Assembly: GCF_007994075.1 (NCBI RefSeq)
Contig: NZ_VIWU01000001.1
Span: forward strand, 2,604,001 to 2,668,000
DNA length: 64,000 nt
Direction: 5' to 3'
From: Pseudonocardia hierapolitana
Lineage (GTDB): Bacteria > Actinomycetota > Actinomycetes > Mycobacteriales > Pseudonocardiaceae
Within the stretch, counting starts at the first letter, position 1. Each line of letters opens with the position of its first letter. The notes beneath the pieces are model-generated. The model was given only the letters and a program-made list of their open reading frames with translations, was not told the origin of the DNA and did not search any database. This document shows, in pieces, positions 35,449 to 44,694 of this stretch. Both the position numbers and the translations under genes were made by a program.

Positions 35449-35493
35449 CTCCTAAAGCGGGTGTCACAGGTCCGAATCCTTGGCGGGGGCCAC
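35449..35493 (+). other. attR: decayed copy of tRNA-Arg 3' end
   Basis: Repeats the tRNA-Arg 3' half from CTCCTAAAGCGGGTGTC onward, with G/A and T/C substitutions and a small length change near the end (TGGCGGGGGCCAC). The drift fits an old insertion no longer under selection on this side. Confidence 0.75.
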
Positions 35494-35520
35494 CGACCTG
35501 CGCAGCACTTGCGCAGGTCG
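35494..35520. terminator. Perfect 10-bp hairpin, probable displaced tRNA-Arg terminator
   Basis: CGACCTGCGC and GCGCAGGTCG flank a 7-nt loop immediately after attR. Without the element it would lie directly 3' of tRNA-Arg. There is no T-run, as is common for actinobacterial hairpins. Confidence 0.55.
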
Positions 35521-35587
35521 CCGCAGCACCGTGCACGAACGTCGGCAAGCACGCTCGTCGACCTGCCCTCTGCCACCGTGGATCTCG

Positions 35588-36196
35588 TCAGATGGGCGGC
35601 CAGTTCTGCAGCGCCGCGTCGGCGACCCGGTGCAACTCGTCGCGGCCGGCGCCGCTCGCGGCCTGGACCGCGATCCCGGACGACACGGCCATGAGGAACC
35701 GGGCGAGCAGTGCGGGGTCGGACGTCGGCGGCAGGTCGCCCTCGTCCCGGGCCCGCTGGAACCTGTCCTCCAGGCGGGAGCAGGCGGCGTTGCGCCAGTC
35801 GGCCAGGAAGTCCCGGATGGCCCGGTCCGCGGGCGCGGCGGCCAACGCCCCCTGGACGCCGAGGCACCCCGACGGCGAACCGGGGTCGGTGGTGGTGTCG
35901 ACCGAGCCGTGCAGGAAGGCCGTGGCCACCGCCCGGGCGGTCGGTTCCTCGAGCGCTCGCGTCGCGTAGGCGGACGGACCGACCGAGTAGCGCTCCAGCG
36001 CCTTGCGGAACAGGTCCTCCTTGTTGCCGAAGGCCGCGTACATGCTCGTGCGGGTGATGCCCATCGCCGCGGTCAGGTCGGTGAGGCTGGCGCCCTCGTA
36101 ACCCTGCTCCCAGAACACCCGCATCGCGCGCTCGAGGGCCTCGTCCACGTCGAACTCCCGTGGCCGGCCGATCGTCGCCCTCCGGGTGTTCGTCAT
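35588..36196 (-). CDS. TetR/AcrR-family repressor
   Basis: Regulator of 202 residues. The N-terminal HTH domain shows GRPREFDVDEALERAMRVFW and LTDLTAAMGITRTSMYAAFGNKEDLF, the standard TetR signature. The C-terminal domain includes a GCLGVQGALAAA stretch seen in the TetR_C-type subgroup that controls SDR genes. The ATG at 36196 (MTNTRR) is preferred over one four codons upstream. It is divergent from the SDR gene across 94 bp, which should hold its operator; no obvious perfect palindrome stands out there. Confidence 0.9.
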   Translation of the reverse strand: MTNTRRATIGRPREFDVDEALERAMRVFWEQGYEGASLTDLTAAMGITRTSMYAAFGNKEDLFRKALERYSVGPSAYATRALEEPTARAVATAFLHGSVDTTTDPGSPSGCLGVQGALAAAPADRAIRDFLADWRNAACSRLEDRFQRARDEGDLPPTSDPALLARFLMAVSSGIAVQAASGAGRDELHRVADAALQNWPPI

Positions 36197-36290
36197 GACC
36201 TCGAGCATAGTCCCGCCACACGCCGGGTGGCCGCCGTGCTACGTTCGTTCTGTACTGATCGATGCGTAATTATGGGGAGGTCAGAGCTCG

Positions 36291-37046
36291 ATGGGACAGT
36301 TCGACGGCAAGACGGCGGTGGTGACCGGCGGCAGCACCGGGATCGGCCTGGCGACTGCGGAGCGACTCGCCGCAGAGGGTGCACACGTTTTCATCACCGG
36401 GCGGCGCGAGGCCGAGCTGGAGAAGGCCGTCGCCGCGATCGGCAAGGCCACCGCGATCGGCAAGGCCACCGCGGTGCCCGGTGACGTCAGCGTCGCGGCC
36501 GACGTGGACCGCCTGTACGAGCGGGTGCGGGAGCGCGGGCAGGGCCTGGACGTGCTGTTCGCCAACGCGGGCATCAACCACCTCGCAACGTTGGACGAGC
36601 TCACCGAGGAGGCCCACGACCGGATCTTCGACATCAACGTCAAGGGCACCTTCCTCACCGTGCAGAAGGCCCTCCCACTGCTCAACGACGGCGCCGCGGT
36701 GATCCTCACCGCCTCCACCTCCGCCGAGAGCGGCGCCGAGGCCTTCGGTGCCTACGGGGCGTCGAAGGCTGCGGTGCGCGCCTACGGGCGCACCTGGGCC
36801 AACGAGCTCGCCGGTCGCGGTATCCGGGTCAACGTGGTCTCGCCGGGCCCGTCCGACACCCCGTTGTTCGATCTCTTCGGCGAGCGCGCCGACGAGATGA
36901 AGGCGGCGATCGGTGCCGGCCTGCCCGCCAAGCGGATCGCCGCCCCGGACGAGATCGCCGCCGCCGTGGTCTTCCTTGCCTCGCCGCAGAGCAGCTTCGT
37001 CTACGGCGCCAACCTCTACGTCGACGGCGGGATGAACCAGATCTGA
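36291..37046 (+). CDS. SDR-family oxidoreductase
   Basis: Classical short-chain dehydrogenase of 251 residues. It has the cofactor motif TGGSTGIG, NAG in LFANAGIN, the catalytic serine (TASTS) and YGASK with Tyr and Lys about 155-159, and PGPSDTP after it. Residues about 48-60 carry IGKATA twice, from a perfect 18-bp tandem duplication at 36435-36470, in the loop before the VPGDVS strand. The duplication preserves frame. Divergent TetR gene upstream is the likely repressor. Such TetR/SDR pairs usually respond to small electrophiles or quinones; the substrate is unknown here. Confidence 0.9.
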   Translation: MGQFDGKTAVVTGGSTGIGLATAERLAAEGAHVFITGRREAELEKAVAAIGKATAIGKATAVPGDVSVAADVDRLYERVRERGQGLDVLFANAGINHLATLDELTEEAHDRIFDINVKGTFLTVQKALPLLNDGAAVILTASTSAESGAEAFGAYGASKAAVRAYGRTWANELAGRGIRVNVVSPGPSDTPLFDLFGERADEMKAAIGAGLPAKRIAAPDEIAAAVVFLASPQSSFVYGANLYVDGGMNQI

Positions 37047-37335
37047 CCAGGTCCGCCCGCCGGCGCGCAGGTCACCGGAGGAACCGTCGGATCCGCCGCG
37101 GACACCCGGAAGAGTCGACGCTGTTGACTGTGCCGCTACGGCACGGTGTCTGCTCGTTCCGGGTCAGCGGGAGAACGGCCGATCCGAACGCCGCGGTCCA
37201 GCGCCCCGGACTCGACACAGGCCGAGTCCCACCGCGGAGAGGCAGCATGTCGCAGCCCCAGCAGACCCATCGGCACGTGGTCGGAACACGAGCTGACCCG
37301 AAGAACCCCTGACCTGCACCTGATCTGGAGTACGG

Positions 37336-39249
37336 ATGACCGCCACGACCGACCTGGTCGATCTCGAGGAGTTCTTCGCCGACCCGGAGTTCGCCGTTCC
37401 CACGATCTCCCCGGACGGCACCGGGATCGCCTACCTGGCACCGGCCCACGGACGGCGCAACGTCTGGGTGCGCGGCATCGACCAGGACCACTCCGAGGCC
37501 GTGTGCGTCACCCACGACGCCCGCCGCGGGATCACCACCTACCACTGGACCGACGACCCACGCTTCATGCTCTACCTCCAGGACACCGACGGCAACGAGG
37601 ACTGGCACCTCCACCGCGTCGACCTCGACAACCCCGGCGAACCCGCCGTCGACCTCACCCCGATGGACCCCGGCTCCCGCGTCATCGGCGTCGAGACCTA
37701 CGCGCCAGCCCCAGGCACCGTGCTCGTGTGGATGAACCAGCGGCCGCTGTTCTTCGACACCTTCCGGATCGACGTCGCCACCGGCGAGACGACCCTGCAC
37801 CGGGAGCAGGACGAGCCGGGCGACACCGTCCTGCTCGACCGGGACGGGCGGCCGATGTTCTCCACCTCGCTCACCGCGGACGGCACGGTCGCGATCAGCG
37901 CGATCGAACCCGCCACCGGAGATCGACGGCTCCTGCGTCACGTGGGCGGCGCGGAGCACCCGATGGGCGTGCAACCGCAGCAGGTCACCGCCGACGGGAG
38001 GGGCCTGCTCATCGGCTCCTACCAGGACGGCGACGACCTGCGACTGGTCCGCATCGACCACGAGACCGGGGAGGAGACCGTCGTCGCCGCCGTCGAGGGC
38101 CACGACCTCGACATCAGCGGCACCATGCTGCCCGGCGTACTGCCACCCGCCGTGTACACCGACCGGCGAACCGGGGAGGTGCTCGCGGCCCGGTTCGTCG
38201 GCGACCGCCCGCACATCGAGGTCGTCGACCCGCAGTTCGCCGAGGTCCACACCCAGCTGCAGAAGCTGTCCGACGGCGTCATCGGCACCCTGTCCTCCGA
38301 CGAGTCCGGGCAACGCTGGGTCGTCACCTTCGTCCACGACCGCGACCCCGGCGTCACCTGGTTCTACGACCACACCACCGGCGACGCCCGGCTGCTGTTC
38401 CGCGCCTACCCGGATCGGGACCCGAACACCATGGCTCCGATGGAGCCCGTCGGTTTCCCCGCCCGCGACGGGCTGCCCCTGCACGGCTTCCTCACCCTTC
38501 CGCTCGGGGCCGAACCGCGGAACCTCCCACTGGTGCTGGTGGTGCACGGCGGACCGTGGTACCACGACGCCTGGGGCTACAGCCCGGACGCGCAGTTCCT
38601 CGCCAACCGGGGCTACGCCGTGCTGCAGGTCAACTTCCGCGGCTCCCTCGGCCACGGCCGCCGGCACGTCACCGCCGCGATCGGCGAGTTCGCTGGGAGA
38701 ATGCACGACGACCTCATCGACGCCACCGCCTGGGCCGTCGATCGGGGCTACGCCGACCCCGACCGCATCGGCATCTACGGCGGCTCCTACGGCGGCTACG
38801 CCGCACTTCTCGGCGTCACCCTCACCCCCGACCACTTCGCCGCCGCCGTCGACTACGTCGGCGTCTCCGACCTGGCGACCTTCCTGCGCACCCTGCCCCC
38901 GTTCGGCCGGGCCCACTTCGCCGCCAACTGGTACCGCTACGTCGGCAACCCCGACGACCCCGCCCAGGAAGCCGACATGCGAGCCCGATCCCCCATCACG
39001 ATGGTCGACCGCATCCGCACCCCGCTGCTGGTCGCCCAGGGCGCCACCGACGTCCGCGTCCCCCGGGAACAGTCCGACACCATCGTCGCCTCGCTGCGCA
39101 GCCGCGGAGTCCCCGTCGAGTACCTCGTCGCCGACGACGAGGGCCACGGCTTCGACAACCCCGAGAACCGGATCCGGCTCTACCGCGCGATCGAGCGGCA
39201 CTTCGCCGAACACCTCGGCCGCCGCCGCGCCGACCTGTCCCCGGCATGA
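37336..39249 (+). CDS. S9-family serine peptidase (prolyl oligopeptidase/acylaminoacyl-type)
   Basis: Peptidase of 637 residues: an N-terminal beta-propeller (about 1-370) and a C-terminal alpha/beta-hydrolase. The catalytic serine is in GGSYGGYAALLG, aspartate follows ATDVRVP, and histidine is in DEGHGF. HGGPWYHD is the oxyanion-side motif. No signal peptide, so it is probably cytoplasmic. It is monocistronic, 289 bp after the SDR gene, with no gene recognised in that gap. Substrate preference within the family cannot be read. Confidence 0.9.
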   Translation: MTATTDLVDLEEFFADPEFAVPTISPDGTGIAYLAPAHGRRNVWVRGIDQDHSEAVCVTHDARRGITTYHWTDDPRFMLYLQDTDGNEDWHLHRVDLDNPGEPAVDLTPMDPGSRVIGVETYAPAPGTVLVWMNQRPLFFDTFRIDVATGETTLHREQDEPGDTVLLDRDGRPMFSTSLTADGTVAISAIEPATGDRRLLRHVGGAEHPMGVQPQQVTADGRGLLIGSYQDGDDLRLVRIDHETGEETVVAAVEGHDLDISGTMLPGVLPPAVYTDRRTGEVLAARFVGDRPHIEVVDPQFAEVHTQLQKLSDGVIGTLSSDESGQRWVVTFVHDRDPGVTWFYDHTTGDARLLFRAYPDRDPNTMAPMEPVGFPARDGLPLHGFLTLPLGAEPRNLPLVLVVHGGPWYHDAWGYSPDAQFLANRGYAVLQVNFRGSLGHGRRHVTAAIGEFAGRMHDDLIDATAWAVDRGYADPDRIGIYGGSYGGYAALLGVTLTPDHFAAAVDYVGVSDLATFLRTLPPFGRAHFAANWYRYVGNPDDPAQEADMRARSPITMVDRIRTPLLVAQGATDVRVPREQSDTIVASLRSRGVPVEYLVADDEGHGFDNPENRIRLYRAIERHFAEHLGRRRADLSPA

Positions 39250-39319
39250 GCTGCGAGCGACGCCGAGAACCTGCAGAAGCAGCTCGCAGCCCTGATCCCC
39301 GAGCGGTGCCAGCGCGGCG

Positions 39320-40099
39320 CTAGCTCGGACACGGTCCTGGCTCGTCGATCGGGCTGAAGATCAGTTGCAGGCAGCCGCCGCCGTAGACGCGCTCGACCTG
39401 CATCCCGTACACCGCTCGCACCGCCTCGACGGTGAGGACCTGCTCCGGCGATCCGGTGCCGACGACCCGGCCGCGGTCGAGCAGGACGAGTGCGTCGCAG
39501 TAGCGGGCGGCGAGGTTGAGGTCGTGCAGGACGACCACTGTGGCGACCGGCAGCCGGCTGACCAGGCGCAGGATCTCGTGCTGGTAGCGGATGTCGAGGT
39601 GGTTGGTCGGTTCGTCGAGGAGCAGGTGCTCGGCCTGCTGGGCCAGCGTCCGCGCGACCAGGACCCGCTGCCTCTCCCCGCCGGACAGCGTGGCGTACCG
39701 GCGGTCCGCCAGGTGGCGAGCGCCCACGCGGCTCAGGGCGGCGGCCACTGCGCGGTGGTCCTCGCGGGTGAACGGGGCGAAGGCCCGGCGATGCGGGGAA
39801 CGGCCGAGCAGCACCATGTCCGCGACGGTGATCGGCAGATCCGACGGTGTCTCCTGGGCGACCACCGCCAGCCGTCGGGCGAGATCCGGTCCGCTCAGCG
39901 TCGCGACCGGGTCGTCGTCGACGGTGACCAGACCGGCACGCGGTCGCAGGGCCGCGTACAGGGTCCGCAGGAACGTGGTCTTCCCGCTACCGTTCGGCCC
40001 GATCAGCCCGACCACCTCGCCCGGCCCGGCGCGCAGCCCGACGCCGTCGATCACCAGTGTGCCGTCGTAGGCGAAGGAGACATCGGTTGCGGCGATCAT
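39320..40099 (-). CDS. ABC transporter ATPase, FecE/siderophore type
   Basis: ATP-binding subunit of 259 residues that powers uptake by the adjacent FecCD-type permease. Walker A is GPNGSGKTT (residues about 35-43), the Q-loop lies in AQETPSD, the ABC signature is [10 protein letters not shown], Walker B LLLDEPTNHLD, and the H-loop VVLHDLN. Last gene of the seven-gene metallophore operon, 27 bp after the permease gene. The C-terminal tail (YGMQVERV) is typical of metal-chelate importers. Confidence 0.93.
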   Translation of the reverse strand: MIAATDVSFAYDGTLVIDGVGLRAGPGEVVGLIGPNGSGKTTFLRTLYAALRPRAGLVTVDDDPVATLSGPDLARRLAVVAQETPSDLPITVADMVLLGRSPHRRAFAPFTREDHRAVAAALSRVGARHLADRRYATLSGGERQRVLVARTLAQQAEHLLLDEPTNHLDIRYQHEILRLVSRLPVATVVVLHDLNLAARYCDALVLLDRGRVVGTGSPEQVLTVEAVRAVYGMQVERVYGGGCLQLIFSPIDEPGPCPS

Positions 40100-40126
40100 C
40101 TTCGGGTGCCCATCGGGTGGTAGGGG

Positions 40127-41239
40127 TCAGCGGGTCGGGTCGAGCCGGCGGACCAGCAGGAACAGCAGCGGCGCCCCGGCCAGCGCGGTGACGATGCCCA
40201 GCGGGAGCTCCTGCGGGACCAGTGCGATCCGCGCGAGCACGTCGGCCCAGACGAGGAAGGTCGCGCCCAGCAGAGCGGCGACGGGAAGCAGGCGGCGGTG
40301 GGCGGTGCCGACGCACAGCCGGGCGACGTGCGGGATGATCAAGCCCACGAACCCGATCCCGCCGGACGCCGCCACGAGGGCTCCGACGCAGAGCGCGACC
40401 ACGATCATGGAGCGGGCGCGCAGCCGGGTCGGGGAGATCCCGAGCGACTGCGCGGTGTTGTCACCGATCGACAGGGCGTCCAGGTGACGCGCCCAGGCCA
40501 TCAGCAGGACCAGCGAGGCCGCCACGACCGCCGTGGTGACCAGGGCGGACCCGCCGCTGGCCAGCGTCAGCGAGCCGAGGATCCAGAACAGCACGGCGCG
40601 GCCTGCGTCCGGATCGTCCGAGGCGAAGATCAGGAACGAGGTCATCGCGTGGAGCACGTAGCCGATCGAGACACCGGCGAGGACCAGCCTGGTCGAGGTC
40701 ATCTGGCCGCCGACGCGGGCGAGCAGGAACACCCCTGCCCCCGCCAGCAGTGCACCGACGAACGCGCTGGCGGCCAGTGAGCTCGTGCCGATCCCGGCGC
40801 CGAGCCCGAAGAGGATCGACGCGGCCGCCAGCGTCGAGGCCCCGGAGGTCACCCCCAGCAGGTAGGGCTCGGCCAGCATGTTGCGGGTCATGGCCTGCAG
40901 CACGACCCCGGCGATCGCCAGGCCGGCTCCCACGACGGCACCCAGCAGCACGCGTGGCACGCGCAGCAGCCAGACGATGGCGTCCTGGGCCGGGGTCCAG
41001 GTGACCTCATGCGGAATGCCGATCAGCGGGCGGCTCACGATCCGGGCCACCGTGTCCAGCCCGATGCCGACCGGCCCGATACCCACCGCGGCCGGCAACG
41101 AGAGCAGCAGCACGAGGGTCAGCGCCCCGACCCACATCCGGGTGTGCCGCCGCCGCCGGTTGTGGTCGAGGTCGTCGATCTCGGGGGGATCCTCCGCGGG
41201 CGGGGCCGCATCCGACTTCACACCGACGGGGTGCGTCAT
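40127..41239 (-). CDS. FecCD-family metal-chelate permease
   Basis: Membrane subunit of 370 residues with about ten helices after a 50-residue cytoplasmic N-terminus rich in charge. Conserved elements are RVPRVLLGAVVGAGLAIAG, QAMTRNMLAEPYLLGVTSGA and GFVGLIIPHVAR. One permease gene implies a homodimer. The start is the ATG 41239; the frame upstream is antisense noise. It lies between the MFS exporter (29 bp) and the ATPase gene. In a staphylopine-like system this replaces the Opp/Nik-type CntBC permeases. Confidence 0.93.
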   Translation of the reverse strand: MTHPVGVKSDAAPPAEDPPEIDDLDHNRRRRHTRMWVGALTLVLLLSLPAAVGIGPVGIGLDTVARIVSRPLIGIPHEVTWTPAQDAIVWLLRVPRVLLGAVVGAGLAIAGVVLQAMTRNMLAEPYLLGVTSGASTLAAASILFGLGAGIGTSSLAASAFVGALLAGAGVFLLARVGGQMTSTRLVLAGVSIGYVLHAMTSFLIFASDDPDAGRAVLFWILGSLTLASGGSALVTTAVVAASLVLLMAWARHLDALSIGDNTAQSLGISPTRLRARSMIVVALCVGALVAASGGIGFVGLIIPHVARLCVGTAHRRLLPVAALLGATFLVWADVLARIALVPQELPLGIVTALAGAPLLFLLVRRLDPTR

Positions 41240-41268
41240 GTCGTCCTCTCGGTCGGGTCGCGTCGTGA

Positions 41269-42549
41269 TCACCGGGTGTGGGAGCGGAGCGTCAGCGCGG
41301 CACCCAGGGCGAGCAGGGTGAACAGCCCGAAGACGGTGGCGGCGCCCAGGTAGCCCCCTGCTGCCAGCGCCGCGCCCCCGACCGCCGCGCCGAGGAACAG
41401 GGCCAGGCTCATGCCGGAGGAGTTGAGGCTCAGGGCCGTCCCCCGCACCGCGCCGCAACGGCGCACCAGCAGGGTCACCACCGCCGCCGCGATCACCGCG
41501 TGGCTCGCCGACAGTGCCGCGGTGGCGAGCAGCGTCACCCACAGCACCGGCGCCATGTACACGGCGAACAGTGCGACCAGCGCCGTCAGCAGGCTGATGC
41601 GCATCGCGCGGTGCGCCCGCTCGTCGGATTCCGTGGTGTTCACCAGCCGGCCTGCGACCAGGTGGCCGATGAAGAACGACCCCCCGCTGAGGGTCCACAC
41701 GAATGCGAACGCTCCGGGCGCCAGGCCGAACTCGTCGGTGTAGAACGGGGCCAGGAACGCCAGGTGACCCATGAAGGCGCCGGTTCGCCCGAACGCCACC
41801 AGGAGCAGCGGGCGCGCACCCGGCACCGCGGCCAGCATGCGGAAGGCTGCGAAGTACCCGGGGCGCTTCTCGCCGGTGACGTGGGCCTCGCGGCCGTAGC
41901 GGAGCAGAACCGGCGTCAGCAGCAACGCCACCACCGCGATCGCGATCAGGTCTCCCTGCCAGCCCCACCACAGCGCGGGGAACGCGATCAGCGGCGCGGC
42001 CAGCGTCGCGGCCAGCGTCTGGGTCGTCATCACCAGCGTCGCGGCCCGGCCGGCGGCCGGGCCGGTCCCGAACCGATCCGCGGCCGCCGTGGACAGAGCC
42101 GGGTAGAGCGCCGAGTTCGACACGCCGATCAGGAGGCAGAACGCGGCCAGGGCGGGGATCCAGGCCAGCGTTCCGACGACGGACGCCGCCGCGAGCAACA
42201 CCAGCGCCCCGGCGGCCACCCGGCCCGGCGCGATCCGCCCGATCAGCGGCGCCACCGCGATGCCCACCAGCACGGCGCCGACGCCACCCAGACCGCGCAG
42301 CGCGCCGACGGCCGCGTCGCCCTCGCCGGTGGCGTCGGCGATCGACACCAGGAAGGTGCTGAACACCGTGAACGGCAGGAGGCCCACCACGGAGGCGAGC
42401 AGCGCCGGCCAGATCGCGCCCGCGATCCGCCGGTCGCTGGGCAGCGGCTCGGCCGGCGCCCCGGTCCTCGTCGTCGGGGTCGTGTTCTCGGTGGTGCGGA
42501 CGGCGTGGTCGCGCTGCGTGCCCTCGCCCGGTTCCCGATGGTCGTTCAT
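41269..42549 (-). CDS. MFS exporter, probable opine-metallophore efflux
   Basis: Major facilitator of 426 residues with twelve predicted helices after a 45-residue polar N-terminus. The A-motif-like [11 protein letters not shown] lies after helix 2. Its ATG overlaps the stop of the opine dehydrogenase gene by four bases, so exporter and last biosynthetic enzyme are co-translated. In Staphylococcus and Pseudomonas opine metallophore loci an exporter (CntE or CntI) releases the product; this gene is the natural equivalent. Substrate is inferred from context only. Confidence 0.85.
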   Translation of the reverse strand: MNDHREPGEGTQRDHAVRTTENTTPTTRTGAPAEPLPSDRRIAGAIWPALLASVVGLLPFTVFSTFLVSIADATGEGDAAVGALRGLGGVGAVLVGIAVAPLIGRIAPGRVAAGALVLLAAASVVGTLAWIPALAAFCLLIGVSNSALYPALSTAAADRFGTGPAAGRAATLVMTTQTLAATLAAPLIAFPALWWGWQGDLIAIAVVALLLTPVLLRYGREAHVTGEKRPGYFAAFRMLAAVPGARPLLLVAFGRTGAFMGHLAFLAPFYTDEFGLAPGAFAFVWTLSGGSFFIGHLVAGRLVNTTESDERAHRAMRISLLTALVALFAVYMAPVLWVTLLATAALSASHAVIAAAVVTLLVRRCGAVRGTALSLNSSGMSLALFLGAAVGGAALAAGGYLGAATVFGLFTLLALGAALTLRSHTR

Positions 42550-43844
42550 TGCGCTCCCGCAATCTCCGTGCGGATCATGCTCAGGTCGTCCTCGAAGTCC
42601 TGCACCAGGAAGGCGTCGGAGAACCGCTCGCCTGCGCGCGCCCGGGTCGCGGCCGTGACCTTCTCCTCGTAGCTGGTCAGGAGCTTGTCGATCGTCGGGC
42701 ACGGCGATCCCAGGTGGCGCGCCACGCCTTGGATGATCTTCGTGCGGTAGTAGTCCTCCTTCGGCATCCTCGGGACGTCCCACCGCCCCGCGCTGTCGAC
42801 GAAGACCGGGCGGATGGGGATCGCCGAGAAGTCGAAGTACCGCCCGTTCTCATCCGGCTCGGAGAACGGGTCGACCAGCAGCGAGGCGTACCGCACGTAC
42901 ACCAGGTACTCCTGGTGGATCACGGGTAGCTGTTCGAATCGGTCGATGTCCTCCGGGCGCACGCTCTCCGGGCGCACGGGATAGCTGTCCTCGACCATGA
43001 ACCGGAGCAGGTTGACCCCCGTGCCCCCCATCTTCACGACGAGGGCGGTCAGCTCCTTCCACAGCGCGACCATGTCGCGGATCAACAACGGCGTGATCGG
43101 ACCTTCGGGGAACAGCTTGTAGACGTACTTGGTGGGCTCGGACTCGAGGAACACCGCGTTCAACGACAGTTCGTTCATGAACAGCGGCGGGTGGACGTAC
43201 AACGAGATGTTCCTGCTCTCCGCCTCAACCGGGCGGTCCATGACGTCCACCGCGATGCCGAGCCGCTCGTGCAGCCCGCACAGCCCGTCGACACCGCCCG
43301 ATCGGCCGTGACTCGAACCCAGGTACAACCTCCTCTTGACCCCGGCGGTCAACACGTGGTGGGACGGAGATCCGTCCCACCAGCGCGTGTCGCCCAGGTA
43401 GCTGGAGAAGCTGACCACCTCGGCGTTCGCCCCCCGCCTCCGCAGGTAGTTCCGCACGAGGCTGTTGGAGCCGAAGGTGGGCGAGACCAGGACGACGCAT
43501 CCGAGGTGCTGCAGGACGCGGCGATCCAGCCGGTCCAGCACCGCGACGTACGCGTCGGCGGTGACCGTCAGGACGAGGGTGCGCCATTCCCCGGTGACGC
43601 TCTCGTAGCACCGGAAGACCTCGTCGACCCCGCATTCCCCGGCCAGCTCGCGGTGCGTGCTGTTCTGGACGTCCACCCGGAGGATGCCGCCGCTCTGCGC
43701 CAGCGCCGAGAAGAACGTCTCCGAACGGTGGGACTCCCTCCCCGCGATGCCGACCGCGCGCCCCAGACGGTTCTTCATCAGGACGGCCGACTGCACGGAC
43801 GTCGGTCCGGTTCCGGCGATCAGGACTCGCCCGAAATCGTTCAT
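42546..43844 (-). CDS. cntM: Opine dehydrogenase, staphylopine synthase-like
   Basis: Enzyme of 432 residues predicted to join an amine intermediate to an alpha-keto acid by NAD(P)H-dependent reductive condensation, the last step of staphylopine/pseudopaline synthesis. The N-terminus is a Rossmann fold ([15 protein letters not shown]), with the pattern [19 protein letters not shown] and DTRWWDG, and the catalytic-region histidine in [12 protein letters not shown]. Length matches CntM proteins. It is preceded by the CntL-like gene (31 bp) and overlaps the exporter gene. Whether it uses pyruvate or 2-oxoglutarate depends on a binding-site residue I cannot assign. Confidence 0.85.
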   Translation of the reverse strand: MNDFGRVLIAGTGPTSVQSAVLMKNRLGRAVGIAGRESHRSETFFSALAQSGGILRVDVQNSTHRELAGECGVDEVFRCYESVTGEWRTLVLTVTADAYVAVLDRLDRRVLQHLGCVVLVSPTFGSNSLVRNYLRRRGANAEVVSFSSYLGDTRWWDGSPSHHVLTAGVKRRLYLGSSHGRSGGVDGLCGLHERLGIAVDVMDRPVEAESRNISLYVHPPLFMNELSLNAVFLESEPTKYVYKLFPEGPITPLLIRDMVALWKELTALVVKMGGTGVNLLRFMVEDSYPVRPESVRPEDIDRFEQLPVIHQEYLVYVRYASLLVDPFSEPDENGRYFDFSAIPIRPVFVDSAGRWDVPRMPKEDYYRTKIIQGVARHLGSPCPTIDKLLTSYEEKVTAATRARAGERFSDAFLVQDFEDDLSMIRTEIAGAQ

Positions 43845-43875
43845 CTGCCACCTTGTCGATGAGCCTGCAAACCGT

Positions 43876-44694
43876 TCACGCCTTCACGTAGAGGGCGATG
43901 TCGAACACCTGCTCCGGGCGGCGGATCGTCTCGACCAGCCGCCACTTCCGCTGATCGACCTGCTGCATCGGGAAGTTGAAGAGCGACTTCAAGCGATCGC
44001 CGAACCTCATCGCCACGACGACCTCGTCGCGGGTCAGGGCGTGCAGCAGATCCAGCAGGTCGTACTTCGCCTCGACGGTCGAGCTGAAGATGACGTGGGT
44101 CGCCTCGCCCGTGAACGGGAGTGCCTCCACGGGGACGTGCTCCAGCGTGATGTCGAGGCCGCCCCCCAGGCGCTGCACGACCCGCCGTCCGAGCTCGACG
44201 GCCTCCACGTCGATGTCGACACCGACCACGCCGGCCCCGATGCGCTCAGCGAGGTGGAGCGGCGTCATCGGGAACGACCCGGAGCCGACGAGCAGCACCT
44301 TGGACGCCGAGGTGAGCTCGAAGGCACCGAACTCCTGCTCGATGCAGGACTCGACGTTGTCGAAGTAGCCGGCCGACCGGGCGCGACCGTCCAGCAGGTC
44401 GAGCGCGCGGTACTTCTCCATGACGGCGGCGCAGCGTGCGGACTCCGTACGCAGACCGGCCACCAGGTCGGCGAAGTCGGCAGACCCCTCTCGTTCGAGA
44501 GCGGTGAACGGACCCTGGTTGTGCTCGTCGGTCACGAAGGCCGAGTACTCGCCCATGAGCTGCTCGAGCTCCGCGGCACGGCGGGTCGATCCGTCGTAGC
44601 CCTGCGCGAGCGCGCTGAACCGCCGTCGGTAGTCGGTCAACGCCAGGAGCAGTTCCCGCCCCTCGCCCTGCGGAGCCCGGGACGCGTCACGCAT
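43876..44694 (-). CDS. cntL: Nicotianamine synthase-like aminobutanoyltransferase
   Basis: Protein of 272 residues expected to transfer the aminobutyrate group of S-adenosylmethionine to the amine of histidine. The C-terminal half has the nicotianamine-synthase fold: [21 protein letters not shown] (SAM site), [17 protein letters not shown] and the [23 protein letters not shown] segment. The N-terminal helix bundle is conserved in length. It overlaps the racemase gene by eight bases (ATGCGTGA). Bacterial members of this family work in opine metallophore loci, which fits both neighbours. Confidence 0.88.
   Translation of the reverse strand: MRDASRAPQGEGRELLLALTDYRRRFSALAQGYDGSTRRAAELEQLMGEYSAFVTDEHNQGPFTALEREGSADFADLVAGLRTESARCAAVMEKYRALDLLDGRARSAGYFDNVESCIEQEFGAFELTSASKVLLVGSGSFPMTPLHLAERIGAGVVGVDIDVEAVELGRRVVQRLGGGLDITLEHVPVEALPFTGEATHVIFSSTVEAKYDLLDLLHALTRDEVVVAMRFGDRLKSLFNFPMQQVDQRKWRLVETIRRPEQVFDIALYVKA

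Larger units (their letters stand above)
23527..35493. mobile_element. Integrated element at tRNA-Arg (about 12 kb, decayed)
   Basis: Bounded by attL inside the tRNA-Arg 3' half and by an imperfect duplicate of it at 35449-35493. A tyrosine integrase remnant sits right beside attL, the usual arrangement. The interior is visibly poorer in G+C than the flanks, most strongly at 32200-33900. A perfect hairpin just beyond attR is probably the original tRNA terminator pushed away by the insertion. Contents: integrase pseudogene, a possible transposase remnant, the phosphatase-metallopeptidase operon, a small secreted protein, a beta-helix membrane protein and 1.5 kb without a clear gene. No replication, excision or conjugation gene is recognisable, so it is probably immobile now. 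Confidence 0.8.

Noticed and set aside
40127..42562. A single 811-residue protein ending in the FecCD permease
   Set aside because: The N-terminal 440 residues are an out-of-frame shadow of the MFS gene; the permease has its own ATG at 41239.
41278..42672. Long plus-strand frame antisense to the MFS exporter and opine dehydrogenase genes
   Set aside because: Composition is the Arg/Gln/His-rich pattern of antisense high-GC frames; the minus strand has clear families.
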